A stretch of 64,000 nucleotides of DNA from Vicia villosa (Eukaryota > Streptophyta > Magnoliopsida > Fabales > Fabaceae). Positions 1 to 11,916 of the stretch are shown piece by piece; the stretch's first letter is position 1, and the number at the start of each line of letters is the position of its first letter. The notes beneath the pieces are model-generated. The model was given only the letters and a program-made list of their open reading frames with translations, had not been told where the DNA came from and did no database searches. The DNA is taken from contig NW_026705220.1 of assembly GCF_029867415.1 (NCBI RefSeq), forward strand, positions 62,001 to 126,000, in the 5' to 3' direction. The translations under genes were made by a program, and so were the position numbers.

Positions 1-1467
1 TACATGGGTCAAACTAAGATAAGTCTGAAAGAATTGGCCAGTGTTAAGAGAAAATTCGCAGAAACAATTGATGACTACTTGAATAGGTTCCGCCTGTTGA
101 AATCAAGATGTTTTACAACGGTTCCGGAACATGAACTCGTCGAAATGGCTGCGGGTGGTCTGGATTATTCAATAAGAAAGAAACTAGATACCCAATACCT
201 CAGGGACATGGCCCAATTAGCAGATAGGGTTCGACAGGTCGAACGCCTGAAGGCAGAAAAAGCTAGGGCAAATAAAAGTTATAAGAAAGAAAGAGTGGCG
301 TACGTCGAAGCCGAGAATGTTGATGATGAGTCTCTCAATGACTCATATAGCCCTGAGGAAGTCGAAATAGACTTGGCTGAATTAAAAGAAGCGCCACCTT
401 ATGCTTGCAAATTGTTAAATCCAGCAAATGGAAAAAACCCAGTAGAAAATGACAAGAATGATAGGTTCCCTAAGAAAACTTATACATTTGACATTACCAA
501 ATGTGATGAAATATTTGATTTACTGGTAAAAGATGGCCAAATGATACTACCCCCAAATTCCAAAATTCCTCCGTTGGAACAACGGAAGAAAAGAGGTTTT
601 TGTAAATATCATGGTTTTTTAGGCCATAAAACTTCTCAATGTTTTCTTTTCAGGGATCTAATTCAAAATGCTCTCAATGATGGAAGGTTGAAGTTTGCTG
701 ACAAGACCAAGAGTCAAATGAGGGTAGATACCAATCCTTTGAACATTGCTGACGCTAGCTTCTGTGAGGTAGAAGATATCAACATGGTGGAGGCGTCTGA
801 AGTCGAAGTTGCAGAAACTAAATCAATGTTCAATGGAAAGCAGGCTACTGAAAGCCTAAATGGTGACATGATCTTCAATACTGATGTTGAAGAATTTTCC
901 AAGGCAGAGATAACTGAAGCCTCGAAGGAAGAAAGCAGCGAGGCCACTGAAGACCTCAGGATGAAACTCCAGAAAATACAAATCTCTGAAGTTCCTCCAG
1001 TAGCAGTTAATATGGTCAGTGCCAGACGCCCAGTATCTGAGTTTGGCGAATTTGAAACCTGGTTAACAAGGCAAAATGGGGGCATCGAAGTTCCACCAAA
1101 AACCGAAAGCCTCAAGGAATATCTCTGGAATTGTCACGAGAGAAATGGTGGTAAGCAATGGATGTGTCCAAGATGTTCGATCATGCTGAATCGAAGAGTC
1201 GAAGCCAACTTCGTGAGAGCTCGACGTGAAAGATGGGAACATCCAGGAAGAGAGCCAAATCCCCTACTACAACTGTACCCTAAGATGGAGGAAAGCTTGG
1301 TAGGATTTTTGGTCAGATGCCACAAAGGAAACACTGAAGTTGCTTTGTGTCCCAGATGTGGGGCAGTCTATGATGAAAGGCTCGCACGATCATTCGAACG
1401 TGTGTACTGCCATATGAGTAGAGAAACTCAGGGGTTGCGTCCCAACCTTTATGGTTTCGACATTTAG
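1..1467 (+). CDS. gag: gag, C-terminal part (frame open from base 1)
   Basis: Structural capsid/nucleocapsid protein of the retrotransposon. The frame is open from base 1, so the Met at base 4 is probably internal and the N-terminus is missing. Residues 1-95 resemble a Retrotrans_gag capsid domain (a run of ETIDDYLNRF type, then a charged helix). Around residues 197-230 is a C-x2-H-x4-H-x4-C motif (CKYHGFLGHKTSQC) typical of plant Tat gag. Two further CPRC motifs at about residues 388 and 448 look like halves of small zinc ribbons. The frame ends at TAG 1465-1467, but the same frame stays open behind that codon into the protease ORF. Confidence 0.85.
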   Translation, partial: YMGQTKISLKELASVKRKFAETIDDYLNRFRLLKSRCFTTVPEHELVEMAAGGLDYSIRKKLDTQYLRDMAQLADRVRQVERLKAEKARANKSYKKERVAYVEAENVDDESLNDSYSPEEVEIDLAELKEAPPYACKLLNPANGKNPVENDKNDRFPKKTYTFDITKCDEIFDLLVKDGQMILPPNSKIPPLEQRKKRGFCKYHGFLGHKTSQCFLFRDLIQNALNDGRLKFADKTKSQMRVDTNPLNIADASFCEVEDINMVEASEVEVAETKSMFNGKQATESLNGDMIFNTDVEEFSKAEITEASKEESSEATEDLRMKLQKIQISEVPPVAVNMVSARRPVSEFGEFETWLTRQNGGIEVPPKTESLKEYLWNCHERNGGKQWMCPRCSIMLNRRVEANFVRARRERWEHPGREPNPLLQLYPKMEESLVGFLVRCHKGNTEVALCPRCGAVYDERLARSFERVYCHMSRETQGLRPNLYGFDI

Positions 1468-2769
1468 ACTCCAACAAAGAGGCCTGATAGCCCACATCCT
1501 AGGGCTCGAAGGGTGACTTTCAAAGTCCCTGCAAATGCACCCAGGGATAGGTGGGTGCAAGCTGATGCAAGAACCAACAAATGGCGAAGTTGGGACCAAG
1601 GTGGAAGAACCGCAATGGCATATAGGAAACAATTTCAAAGACCAAATCGAGAGGTGAATCGATTGGAAAATTATAAAGGAAAAAATCCTATGTCTCGGTC
1701 CCAGTGGAGAAGGCATCAGAGAATGAAAAAGTCTCAGAAGGAATACAGGCCAAGAGAAGCTGGAGAATCTAGTAGCAACCAAGTCTCATACCAGGGGGCA
1801 AAGTCAAACAAACCTCCGGTGGAACGCAGGTTGTTCGAGGCTGAAAAACTCTTGGATGAAGAAGAGAAGATGCGTTCAAACTCTTGGAAAGAAGAGGACA
1901 GAATGACAAATGATTTTGATTCTGATGGAGTGTCATCCATAAATCTGAATTGCAATGTGGTATCCGTACTCCCTCACGAGTTTAATCAGGAAACTGAAGT
2001 AGAAGACTGTGAAGAGGCTGATATCGAAGAAATGACAAAACACAGACCTGTGTGTTACTATGTGCTGAATAATGGTGCAGTAGAAGAGCAGAATGCTTTC
2101 TTCGAAAGACCGGATGAGGGCATGCGAAACCATTTGAAGCCACTCTACATTAGGGCTAAGATTGAGAATGTTGGCATTAATAAAGTCCTAGTTGACGGAG
2201 GAGCGGCAGTGAACCTAATGCCTCAATACATGCTGAAAAGAATTGGTATGTTCGATACGGATATAAGGCCACACAATATGGTTTTATCCAACTATGAAGG
2301 CAAAATAAGACAAACATTGGGTGTTGTTCAAGTCAACTTGACAGTTGGTTCAGTTACCAGGCCAACCATGTTCATGGTTATACCAGCAAAAGCAAACTAC
2401 AACCTTTTGCTTGGTAGGGAATGGATCCATGGGGTAGCAGCTGTACCCTCAACAATGCATCAGAGGGTGACAATTTGGAGAGAAGATGGTATAGTGGAGA
2501 ATATCGAAGGTGATCAAAGTTACTACATGGCCGAAGTCAACCAGGTGAATAAAACTAACTTTGATAGGAACCTGGCAAACATAGGCCCTTGTCATGCTGC
2601 TGAAGAAATGTATACCCCAAACAAAAATGCATTGTACTATCTGACCTTACACCCAAATGGATTCCAATGGGATAGAGAGATCATGGATGGTCCACTAGAG
2701 ACAGCACCATTGGAGAATTATCCAACAATACGGCCAACAGGTTGGGACGATGACGTTGATCATGTCTGA
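1468..2769 (+). CDS. retropepsin-like protease, same frame as gag after a TAG
   Basis: Aspartic protease that would process the polyprotein. The frame is continuous with gag and separated from it only by the TAG at 1465-1467. The first possible internal start is GTG 1513, so the protein is more likely made by readthrough, or the TAG is a disabling mutation. The active-site region reads [13 protein letters not shown] (about 2188-2226), where the catalytic Asp is followed by Gly-Gly instead of the usual Thr/Ser-Gly. A second conserved strand, LLLGREWIH, lies near 2404-2430. The first 150 residues are basic and glutamine/arginine rich, like a nucleic-acid-binding tail. The ORF ends in TGA 2767-2769, 20 nt inside the next ORF. 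Confidence 0.8.
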   Translation, partial: TPTKRPDSPHPRARRVTFKVPANAPRDRWVQADARTNKWRSWDQGGRTAMAYRKQFQRPNREVNRLENYKGKNPMSRSQWRRHQRMKKSQKEYRPREAGESSSNQVSYQGAKSNKPPVERRLFEAEKLLDEEEKMRSNSWKEEDRMTNDFDSDGVSSINLNCNVVSVLPHEFNQETEVEDCEEADIEEMTKHRPVCYYVLNNGAVEEQNAFFERPDEGMRNHLKPLYIRAKIENVGINKVLVDGGAAVNLMPQYMLKRIGMFDTDIRPHNMVLSNYEGKIRQTLGVVQVNLTVGSVTRPTMFMVIPAKANYNLLLGREWIHGVAAVPSTMHQRVTIWREDGIVENIEGDQSYYMAEVNQVNKTNFDRNLANIGPCHAAEEMYTPNKNALYYLTLHPNGFQWDREIMDGPLETAPLENYPTIRPTGWDDDVDHV

Positions 2770-5700
2770 GTCGTTGTTCTTCGAAAAGATTTCGGCCTAT
2801 GTGGCCGAGAACAAAAGAAAGGCGGCTCTCGAAGCCGAACTATCAAGTACAAAGATAGATACAGTTCTAACCAAAGAAGGAATAACAGAATTGGAAATAC
2901 GTACGAGTTTCGAACTCCCTGAAGATACGGCTCCAGTTGAAGAGATCATAAGAGAAGAACCAAGTCAAAGGTTAGATGCAATATATGATGAGGAACCTTT
3001 GGGATTCGAAAAGGACCCGATGGCGTCGAACATAAAGATGTTGGCCCAAGATCCACTTGAAGAAGTAAATCTTGGAGACAATGATCAAAAGAGAATAACA
3101 TATATCAGCGCGAAATTAGAACCAGAATTGAAAGCAACGATCATCAAAATGTTGAAAGACAACAGAGATTGTTTCGCTTGGGATTATGATGAGATGCCTG
3201 GTCTCGGAAGAGATTTAGTCGAATTGAAGTTACCAATAAAAGAAGGGAAGAAGCCGATAAAGCAAATTCCCAGAAGATTCGTGCCAGAGATTCACTCGAA
3301 GATTAAAGCAGAGGTCGAAAGACTCTTACGCTGTAAATTTATTCAAACAACAAGGTACGTTGAGTGGATTTCTAATATAGTACCTGTAATTAAAAAGAAT
3401 GGCTCATTAAGAGTATGCATAGACTTTCGTGACCTTAATGCAGCTACTCCTAAAGACGAGTATCCCATGCCTGTAGCAGAAATGCTAGTAGACTCAGCCG
3501 CAGGTTTTGAGTATTTGAGCATGTTAGATGGATATTCGGGATACAATCAAATTTTTATAGCAGAAGATGATGTATCCAAAACAGCATTTCGTTGCCCAGG
3601 AGCAATAGGCACTTACGAATGGGTTGTGATGCCTTTTGGTTTGAAAAATGCTGGAGCAACTTATCAAAGAGCAATGAATTCTATATTTCACGACTTTATA
3701 GAAACATTCATGCAAGTGTATATAGATGACATTGTGGTAAAATCTACCTCGGGTATGAGTCATCTCGATCATCTGAGCCAATCATTCGAAAGAATGAGGA
3801 AATATGGCTTGAAGATGAACCCCCTTAAATGTGCTTTCTTTGTGCAGGCAGGTGATTTCTTGGGTTTCGTAGTCCACAAAAAGGGGATAGAAATCAACCA
3901 AAACAAGACAAAAGCCATTATGGAAACCAAGTCTCCATCCACGAAGAAAGAATTACAATCATTATTGGGTAAGATAAATTTCTTAAGAAGATTTATCTCT
4001 AATTTAAGTGGACGCACGCAAGCTTTCTCGCCCCTACTACGGCTTAAGCAAGGAAAGTTCGAATGGCGTACAGAACATCAAGAAGCTTTCGATCAGATAA
4101 AACAATACTTGACGTGTCCACCGATTCTCTCTCCCCCAAATGGGAAGAAGCACATGCGCCTATATATTTCAGCATCAGATAAAACAATAGGCAGCATGCT
4201 AGCCCAAGAAGATGAGAATGGCATCGAAAGAGCCATTTATTACTTAAGTAGAGTACTCAATGATGCAGAGACTAGATATACTGATATAGAAAAACTCTGC
4301 CTTTGTTTGTATTTCTCCTGTATCAAACTTAAGTATTACATAAAGCCAGTTGATGTTTATGTTTCATCTCATTGTGATGTTATAAAACACATGTTATCTA
4401 AGCCAATACTACATAGTCGAATTGGCAAGTGGGCTTTGGCCCTTACTGAATATTCACTAATATTTCAGCCTCTCAAGGCAATGAAAGGTCAAATTGTGTC
4501 AGACTTCATTGTCGACCATGCGGTGGTTGAGAATCATCAACATTATGTGGATTTGAAACCTTGGAAGTTATATTTCGATGGTTCAACACATAGAGAGGGT
4601 ACTGGCGTTGGAATGTTGATAATTTCTCCTGATGGAATTCCAACAAAGCTCAAGTATAAAATCGAAGGTCCATCATGCTCCAATAATGAAGCTGAGTACG
4701 AAGCATTGATTGCTGGACTTGAGGCTTTGTTAGAATTGGGGGCAACCAGAGTCGAAATTAAAGGAGACTCCGAATTGGTCATCAAACAATTGGCAAAAGA
4801 ATACAAGTGTATCAAAGAAAATTTGATCATGTATTTTGTCATTGCAAATAGGCTACTCAAGAAATTTGAGTATGTGGAATTAAAACATGTATCAAGGGTG
4901 AATAACCAGGAAGCGAACGACTTGGCACAATTAGCTTCAGGATATAAAGTATCAAAAGAAAAATTAGAAGAATTAATCGAAGTAAGAGGTAAAGCAATGT
5001 TTACTAAACTTTCGCCAAGTGATCTGGAGGATTCACAATTGGGTTATGCCAACAAAGAACAATTCGAGGTACTAAATATAGATTCATTGGCAGACTCAGA
5101 TTGGAGGAGTCCAATTATTAACTATCTAAAAAATCCTTCGATGGATACAGACAGAAAGATCAAGTATAGAGCCCTGTCATATTTTCTGATGGGAAATGAA
5201 TTGTTCAAGAAAACTCTTGAAAGGGTATTGTTAAAATGCTTGGGAGAAGCAGAAGCATACTTGGCTCTGTCGAACGTACATAGTGGGGCATGTGGTGCAC
5301 ATCAAGCAGGACACAAAATGAAATGGCTTTTGTTTCGATATGGGATGTATTGGCCTTCGATGTTAAAAGATTGCATAGAATTTGCAAAAGGGTGCCAAGA
5401 ATGCCAAGAACATGCAGGTATCCAACACGCCCCAGCAAATGAACTAAGTACGATAGTAAAACCATGGCCTTTTAGGGGATGGGCACTAGATTTGATTGGA
5501 GAAATTCACCCCAAATCCTCTAAAGGCCAAAGATACATTTTGGTAGGAATAGACTATTTCACAAAATGGGTCGAAGCAATACCACTGGCAAATGTGGATC
5601 AAGAGGCTGTGATTGAGTTTATTCAGAAACATATCATATATAGGTTTGGAATCCCAGAAAGTATAACAACGGATCAGGGATCAGTCTTTACTGGACGAAA

Positions 5701-6370
5701 AATGCAAGACTTTGCCAGAGAAATAGGTTTTAAGTTATTTACTTCTACACCTTATTATGCTCAAGCAAATGGCCAGGTTGAAGCAGCAAACAAAGTAATA
5801 ATTGGCCTTATCAAGAAACATGTGGGAAAGAAACCCAAGAATTGGCATAAGACTTTAGATCAGGCACTTTGGGCTTGTCGAACATCTCCAAAAGAAGCTA
5901 CAAATACAACTCCTTTTCAGTTAACGTTTGGACATGACGCAGTACTTCCAATCGAGATATGTTTGCAGTCAGTAAGAATACAAAGACAGGCAGACATTCC
6001 TCCCAACGTATACTGGGAATTAATGATGAACGAGTTAGTAGACTTGGACGAAGACAGGCTTCGAGCACTGGAAATGATTAAGAGACAAAAGGAAAGAGTA
6101 TCCAGAGCATATAACAAAAAGGTGAAAGGTAAAACTTTTGTTAATAATGATCTAGTTTGGAAAGTTATTTTACCTATAGATCGAAAGAATCAAGCGCTTG
6201 GTAAACGGTCCCCACATTGGGAAGGACCATTTCGAATCTTAAGAGTATTTTCGAACAATGCATATGAAATTGAAGAGTTAGCAGAAGATCGCAGGATCTT
6301 AAAAGTAAACGGGAAATACTTGAAGAGATATAAACCTAGCATGCATGAGGTAAAGATTGCAAAGACGTAG
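2750..6370 (+). CDS. pol: pol: reverse transcriptase, RNase H, archaeal-type RNase H, integrase (1206 aa)
   Basis: Replication and integration enzymes. The reverse transcriptase carries the VCIDFRDLN motif (about residue 222) and the catalytic YIDD box (about 324). It is followed by the usual Ty3-type RNase H (about 450-560). A second, archaeal-type RNase H begins at FDGS (about 607) and shows [15 protein letters not shown] and NNQEAND, i.e. the D-E-D-D set. The integrase has an H-H-C-C zinc finger (about 843-886) and the D, D-x35-E catalytic core (LDLIGEI about 913, TTDQGS about 974, GQVEAAN about 1010). The ATG at 2750 overlaps the protease ORF by 20 nt in the +1 frame; frameshifting, reinitiation or splicing could link them. 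No internal stop was seen. Confidence 0.93.
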   Translation: MTLIMSESLFFEKISAYVAENKRKAALEAELSSTKIDTVLTKEGITELEIRTSFELPEDTAPVEEIIREEPSQRLDAIYDEEPLGFEKDPMASNIKMLAQDPLEEVNLGDNDQKRITYISAKLEPELKATIIKMLKDNRDCFAWDYDEMPGLGRDLVELKLPIKEGKKPIKQIPRRFVPEIHSKIKAEVERLLRCKFIQTTRYVEWISNIVPVIKKNGSLRVCIDFRDLNAATPKDEYPMPVAEMLVDSAAGFEYLSMLDGYSGYNQIFIAEDDVSKTAFRCPGAIGTYEWVVMPFGLKNAGATYQRAMNSIFHDFIETFMQVYIDDIVVKSTSGMSHLDHLSQSFERMRKYGLKMNPLKCAFFVQAGDFLGFVVHKKGIEINQNKTKAIMETKSPSTKKELQSLLGKINFLRRFISNLSGRTQAFSPLLRLKQGKFEWRTEHQEAFDQIKQYLTCPPILSPPNGKKHMRLYISASDKTIGSMLAQEDENGIERAIYYLSRVLNDAETRYTDIEKLCLCLYFSCIKLKYYIKPVDVYVSSHCDVIKHMLSKPILHSRIGKWALALTEYSLIFQPLKAMKGQIVSDFIVDHAVVENHQHYVDLKPWKLYFDGSTHREGTGVGMLIISPDGIPTKLKYKIEGPSCSNNEAEYEALIAGLEALLELGATRVEIKGDSELVIKQLAKEYKCIKENLIMYFVIANRLLKKFEYVELKHVSRVNNQEANDLAQLASGYKVSKEKLEELIEVRGKAMFTKLSPSDLEDSQLGYANKEQFEVLNIDSLADSDWRSPIINYLKNPSMDTDRKIKYRALSYFLMGNELFKKTLERVLLKCLGEAEAYLALSNVHSGACGAHQAGHKMKWLLFRYGMYWPSMLKDCIEFAKGCQECQEHAGIQHAPANELSTIVKPWPFRGWALDLIGEIHPKSSKGQRYILVGIDYFTKWVEAIPLANVDQEAVIEFIQKHIIYRFGIPESITTDQGSVFTGRKMQDFAREIGFKLFTSTPYYAQANGQVEAANKVIIGLIKKHVGKKPKNWHKTLDQALWACRTSPKEATNTTPFQLTFGHDAVLPIEICLQSVRIQRQADIPPNVYWELMMNELVDLDEDRLRALEMIKRQKERVSRAYNKKVKGKTFVNNDLVWKVILPIDRKNQALGKRSPHWEGPFRILRVFSNNAYEIEELAEDRRILKVNGKYLKRYKPSMHEVKIAKT

Positions 6371-6612
6371 ATACTCAGGGTACTACGAAAAGCCGAAATG
6401 GTCAGGTATGTGTCAAAAATATACGCCACATTGATCAAAATGGCTTTACAAACAGAAAGAGTTATGGAAAGAAAAATCAAGGAAGACACCAAAATATTCT
6501 TTTTCATTTCAAGCATGGAAATACATTCATTACAAAAAGATCCAAGAATAGGATCTGAGATTACAAAAAGAAAAGAAGGCATAGATATATAGAAAGATTA
6601 AACTTAAACTCG

Positions 6613-7347
6613 CTAGTTGATTCTGGCGTCTAAACCTTCCAAAGATAACACAGGAGAAGGTTCAGCCTCGAACATATCTCTGGCTCCACAATCACGCATC
6701 CTTCTCACTACGCCCTTCTTAAGAAAAATGTAACTAAGGAGTCTCCCGTATGGAAGACAAGTTACACTCTCTCGACGGTCAACACCAATCGAGACAGCTT
6801 TAACAAGCCCCTTGAAGATCATCAAAGGTATGTTAATCTTTCTCCCCCGAAGACCACAGAGGATAAATTCCAGATCTTCAACCATGATATTGTTCTCATC
6901 GATCACCCGGGGTTGGAAGTTCCCTACGAGCATCTGATGCCAGATCCTGATGGCTTTTGCACTGAAGCGGTCACTGTCCATGAGTGTGCTCAACATGAGG
7001 TGAGTAGTCATGCTGAATACATTGTCATCAAAAGTTGCTCCAGAGTTATTGCATCTTATGAGATTGGCGATAGTAGTGGGAGTGATGCTGAGATGAGCAT
7101 GTCGAATGGATGAATCAACGGTGACTCTACCTTCAGGGTCTATGCGTAAAGACGCATTCATCCAAAACTCGGCCACCATATTAGGGTAGATGGCACCTTC
7201 CAGGACTTCCTCAAAGTAGAAGTTCAGTTCCTGGTTAACAAAGAGGGTTTCAAGATTTATGAAGTGACGAACAAGTTCAGCCTCACAGAGTCTGAACTCA
7301 CCTTTGATGAGAGTTTTGATATCGTTAAAAGAAAGAGTTCCAGCCAT
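6613..7347 (-). CDS. antisense ORF of the Tat element, 244 aa, unknown function
   Basis: Single open frame on the strand opposite to gag-pol, starting 0.98 kb downstream (in the + direction) of the pol stop and pointing back towards it. It begins with a good plant start context (ATGGCTGG) about 110 nt downstream of a TATA box. The protein is globular rather than low complexity. A segment around residues 52-110 (AIYPNMVAEFWMNA, then HLSITPTTIANLI) resembles the 'putative plant transposon protein' domain found in many plant retroelement ORFs; that similarity is from memory and not searched. No catalytic motif, signal peptide or membrane segment was seen. Antisense ORFs in this position are known for Tat elements; their role is unknown. 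Confidence 0.75.
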   Translation of the reverse strand: MAGTLSFNDIKTLIKGEFRLCEAELVRHFINLETLFVNQELNFYFEEVLEGAIYPNMVAEFWMNASLRIDPEGRVTVDSSIRHAHLSITPTTIANLIRCNNSGATFDDNVFSMTTHLMLSTLMDSDRFSAKAIRIWHQMLVGNFQPRVIDENNIMVEDLEFILCGLRGRKINIPLMIFKGLVKAVSIGVDRRESVTCLPYGRLLSYIFLKKGVVRRMRDCGARDMFEAEPSPVLSLEGLDARIN

Positions 7348-7907
7348 TTCAAGGAAAAGTGGTGTTGAGAAGAAAAAGTTTTGGGTTTTCTTTTTTCTGT
7401 GTTTTGGTTTGGAGAAAAAACACTTGAATGAAGAAATAAAGGTGATATTGGACCCTTTATATAGAAGGGGAATACTGAAGGGTGGTTTTGCATGGTTAAT
7501 GAGTGATTGGACTGCAGTTGGTTTTCCAAAGAGAGAAGTTATGGCTTCCGCCGTTTCCCGCCCTTGGAAGTTGAGAAGTAATCATTAAACTGATGCACGC
7601 ACGTCTTAAAACCGACGTTTTGGAGAAAGTGACGTCACTTTGTAATAATGATTATGGCTAGAAGAAGTGGAAACGTCAAGTCTAGAGGCAAGAGTGCTGC
7701 GAAGGATATTCAGGTTCTACATATTGCATTTAATAAAAGCACTGTAGGAAATCTAAAGATATATTTTGGCAGAAAATTGAAAGATTTGCTAAATCAACAC
7801 TGGCAAATATTATAGATATAAATGGGAGCTAGGCATACAAACATTATATATCTACAGTGGTCTCGATTACAAAATAAAAGTACAATAAATAACAAGAGTG
7901 AAAACAT
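7348..7907. other. spacer between the two antisense genes
   Basis: No gene seen. The left part holds the leader and TATA box of the 244-aa antisense ORF. The right part should contain the 3' UTR of the plant-mobile-domain gene, which ends at 7908. Confidence 0.6.
7456..7463 (-). promoter_or_regulatory. TATA box for the 244-aa antisense ORF
   Basis: On the - strand the sequence reads TTCTATATAAAGGG, a near-consensus plant TATA box. The ATG at 7347 lies about 109 nt further on, with a pyrimidine-rich leader between them and no intervening ATG that I found. This is the spacing expected of a real promoter, and it implies the ORF is transcribed from inside the element, independently of the LTR. 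Confidence 0.65.
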
Positions 7908-10900
7908 CTAGCTAAAATCCTCGGGGAGATCCTTTTTGATCTTCAGGTATTGAGTTTCCCATGAGGACATTCGAAGTTCAATTAGTGCCCTTTGTTTCTT
8001 CAACCTTTCGATCTCTGTCACTAACTTTTGTGCAGTCTCGAAATGTTGAATTCCTGATTGCACCACTTCGAGCAAGTCTTGTTGATTAGACTTCTGTAGA
8101 ACTGCTTGACAACTTTCAGCCTCCTTTATCTTGCCCTCGAGTGCTTTGATTTCTTGCTTCCAAGAGCTGATTTTCTTCTCATAATCATCAATGGCCTTCT
8201 GATTTTCTGAATGTTTGAGCTTGAGGGCCTCACCTTGTTTCGTTGCGTCCACAGCAGAATTCCATGAAGAGTCATGAGAGGCTATGGTCTCAGATAATTC
8301 CTTTTCGACATTTTGTTTTCGAAGAATGTTAGCTTGGAGTTGTTCATTTAGAGAGCCTAGCAGAACAATCACCTCTGAGACTTCTGTGGAAACCTGAAAC
8401 AAATCTACCTTCTTTAGAAGTTGATTTAAGCTATGGCTCTTAATAGGGTCTTGGTTGAGAACATCTACAAGATTGACCCCAAAGAATCTTTCTTTTACTT
8501 GTCGAAGGAGACCTGGAATATCTTCCTTGTCACTAGGACCTGTAGTTACAGCTGGTGAGACATTAAGCTCCTGAGTCGAAGGAGTATGCACATGCATGAT
8601 AGCCTTTAGGAAACCAAGAGGATCAGTTTGCTTAAGTTGTTCAAGCTCCGAAGGAGTAGGCTTGATAGGGGCAGGTGTCGAAGTTTTCTCAGGGATGGTC
8701 TTTGCATTGAGAGTCGAAGTTCCTTGAGAATTTGGTTTTTCTGGCTGAGAAGTCTCTTCCATAGCATCTTTCTCCGACGCAGAATCTTCGTTGTCATGTG
8801 ATTGCAGGTTCACATTGTCGCTGCCTGAGAATGGATGATCCTCTTCCAAATTTTTACCTTGATGAGTAGGTGGGGATTCGTCAGTGGATTGGCTTTCTTC
8901 GATTGGCTCATTAGGCAATATGGTAGCGATTGGCCTAACGTCTTCGAAGACTGGTGAAAGAACATGAGCTTTAGCTCGAGAAATATCTGCTTTCAACAAA
9001 ACAAAGTTTAGTCACAAGGATAAGCCTTTGAAAGGTTTAGTTGACGAAAGTTGAAATTCAATAATTACCATAAAGTTTATCAACATCAATGGTGAGGCCA
9101 GGGTCTTTAAAACCGGAAGTAGCAGTGCCAGCATCATCCTGCAATAACAAGGTAAAATGTCAGTACATTTATTTGGTTAAAATCACAAAATAATATGTGG
9201 GACAAACCCAAAATACCTTGGGAGGAATGTTGTCTGGACTTGAATTATGACTTTCCACAACAAGAGCATTGCTAGCAGTCTTCAAAGGAGACTCCTCAGA
9301 GGATGCTTTATTACCAGGAGAAGCAGCTTTTGAAGGACTTGCCTTTTTCCCTTTCCTTGAAGGGGTAACAGCTTTGTGTTTCTTCTTCTGTCCTTGTCTA
9401 GTTTGAGGAGGGGATTTATCTTCGCCATCTGAACCAGTTGTCGAAGAAGCTTTACGCTTCGAACCCGTTGGGGGTTTCGAACTCTGGCAAGTGGAGAATG
9501 AGAAAGATGAGTACTAATTACAGATTGCACAAGATTGAGAGTATGAGATAATTATGTACCGTGGGCTTTTTATCAGCAACGATGGAGTCACTTTCACTTG
9601 GTTTATTGCTTTTAGATGTCCCAGAGTCCTTTGGGGCAGAAGCTTCCTTAATCTTCCTCCTTCGTGCAACAGCTGTAGTTGAGACTGAAATCAGTATATC
9701 AATAAAGAAAAGATAAGTCAGTCGAAAAGATTGTCTTAATCCAGACCTTCAGGTATTGGAGTCAGGACACGAACATGTTTAAGATCTATATGAAGATGTC
9801 CTTTGAAAGTATCCAAGGTATGCTTAGTCGGAACCACTCGTTCAGCGCGTTTTTTGGTGCTTTCTCGAAGAATTTTAAGAGCATTCCCACACACAAACCA
9901 GTCTGGGAAAGGAGGACTTAGAGCCACACCAAAATCAACACTTGGTAGTGGAGGGAATTTTGGAGGATTGAGTTTGAAAGCCACTTCATAACGTAGTTCT
10001 GGTCGAACATACGAAGGCAATTTCAACTTACTCAGTTTGGCGGAAAATTTTTCACGTAAAGTGACTGCAGCCTCACGAACGGTCCGACTAAGATCATCAG
10101 GCCTATAGATAGTTTCAAAGAATTTCTGAAAAGCTTGGATTTCTCTAATATGAGTTGAAGTACCTTTTTGGAAATTCTCCTGCACATCAGTAAAAGCTGC
10201 GGTTAGTTCCTGAGCAAGGCTATCAGCATCGAAAATTTGAGAGCTATAATACTCCGTCCACCATTGATGAAAATCCGGTGTAGAGTAGAAAGAAGGTTCG
10301 AAAGAAATAGGAGAAAGGTTGGTGATGCCAATGTATTTATTGATTTTGCGATCACATTCTTCTTCAGTCAAATACAAAGTGTGAAAACACATATGGTTCC
10401 TCTTCTCATATAAGCACTTGGGTGTTATTTGAGTTAGCCCAAACTGTCTCGAGACCAAATTTGGTTGATAACACATGAGGATACATTGACCTTTTGATGG
10501 TCGAAGACGATGGGAAAATAATCTTGGAGTCAGGAAGGCTTCCCAAATTTCCATAGTTTCAATTTGTTGATCTTGAGATGTTGGTGGAAACTTTCGAGTG
10601 AACCATTCGGGGCCTATTATTCTGTGTACAAATGGGGCCATAGAAGGATCGAACTGATCACGCCGAGCAAACATCATCGAATACGCCAGGAAATGTTCAT
10701 GAAGCTTTCCCATTTCTTCTTTTGGAGTTAGGTAAGCTAACCTGGTCCCCTCTATAGTTCGATTTTTGATTTTGCTATCCTCCTCGTTGACGTCTCCTCG
10801 AAAGGGAAGATGAGTTTCGAACGTAGCATTAAGCCACAATTGCAATAGCCAGAAAGGACCAGCGTAAAGTAAACTACCAGAATTGAAATTCTTGGTAAGG

Positions 10901-11835
10901 TTTGCAGCTTCACTAAGGTTTTCATAAAGAGACCCTAGAAGTAGTTGGCTAAGGTTGAGCTTTTTCCCAGCATGCAATTGATTGGCCATGCAGAGGTACC
11001 TTTTCGCAACTTGGATAGACCGTGAACAGAAGGCACAGCGTGAAAGCCATAATGCTAGAAAAGCAATATGCTCTTCATCAGATACTGTCGCTTCAGTGGT
11101 AATATGATGTTTCTGGATGAATGCCGTATAGGTGACTTGCGAATCATTAAAACCAATAGTGTCATTATCCATGTCATTAGGATCGAAGGTTTCACCGGTT
11201 GGTCGAAGTCCTGTAATAGCGGCCACGTCGAAAAGCGTAGGGGTAACCATTCCACATGGGAGATGGAAAGTATTGTGAGAGGCATCCCAGAAATGAACCG
11301 CTGCTACTAACATGGGTTGGTTGTATTCTAAACCAGTTTTTGACAGTTGAATTAAATCGTATATCCCTAACGATTTCCAGAAAGATCCCTTCTGTTTCTC
11401 TACCTTTTCTAGCCAAGCATAGTACAAATCAGGATCTTTTGCTAAAGGGAATGACCTAAATACTTTTACAGAGTTGGTCATATAGTTTAACCTAATTTTT
11501 GCTAAAGCTAAAGGGGTTGCAGCTGAAGTTTCCTCAACGTTAGCAGATTTGCCTAAAGGAGAACGACCGTCTTCATCTATCTTAACTTTGCTAACTAATG
11601 GTCTAGTCTTATAGTAAGCGGGAAAAAATTTATTCACAGACTGGATGTTTTCGCTCGGTAACGGACCCATAAAGGCAAGAGTTTTTTCAGAAAGATTAAA
11701 AGGTATGATTACCTGGGAAGCGTAAATAGCGCGTATTTCTTCAGTATTAGGGTTTGGAACGAACTCTCGTTCCCCAGAACGTGTTGTTGATTGAAGCTTC
11801 AAAGCGGGTTGAAGAACATTTGAAGATGAAGCCAT
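7908..11835 (-). CDS. antisense five-exon gene: plant mobile domain plus coiled-coil protein (about 1209 aa)
   Basis: Exons on the - strand are 11835-9747, 9684-9560, 9483-9217, 9138-9069 and 8986-7908. The introns (9685-9746, 9484-9559, 9139-9216, 8987-9068; 62-82 bp) all have GT...AG ends, and their phases (1, 0, 0, 1) keep one open frame from ATG to stop; I checked each junction by hand. Exon 1 (697 aa) contains a plant-mobile-domain-like core with HFWDASHNTFHLPCGMVT and LFDVAAITGLRPTG. The middle exons encode a Ser/Lys-rich linker with basic, nuclear-localisation-like runs. Exon 5 is acidic, then a long coiled coil (about the last 170 residues). ATG 11835 (context CCATGGCTTC) is preferred over an in-frame ATG at 11937. 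PMD proteins are linked to transposons and to silencing factors of the MAIN/MAIL type; the role here is unknown. Confidence 0.8.
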
Positions 11836-11916
11836 GGAGAAATTTTTGATTAAAAGAGCAAGATTTTTAAAGAGTGAAGATGTTTCAGTTTTCGGTGAAG
11901 AGGATGAATGAAAGGC

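Noticed and set aside
714..1782. Frames of 60-133 codons antisense to gag
   Set aside because: Shadows of the gag/protease frame, with no TATA box or family resemblance, unlike the antisense genes at 6613-7347 and 7908-11835.
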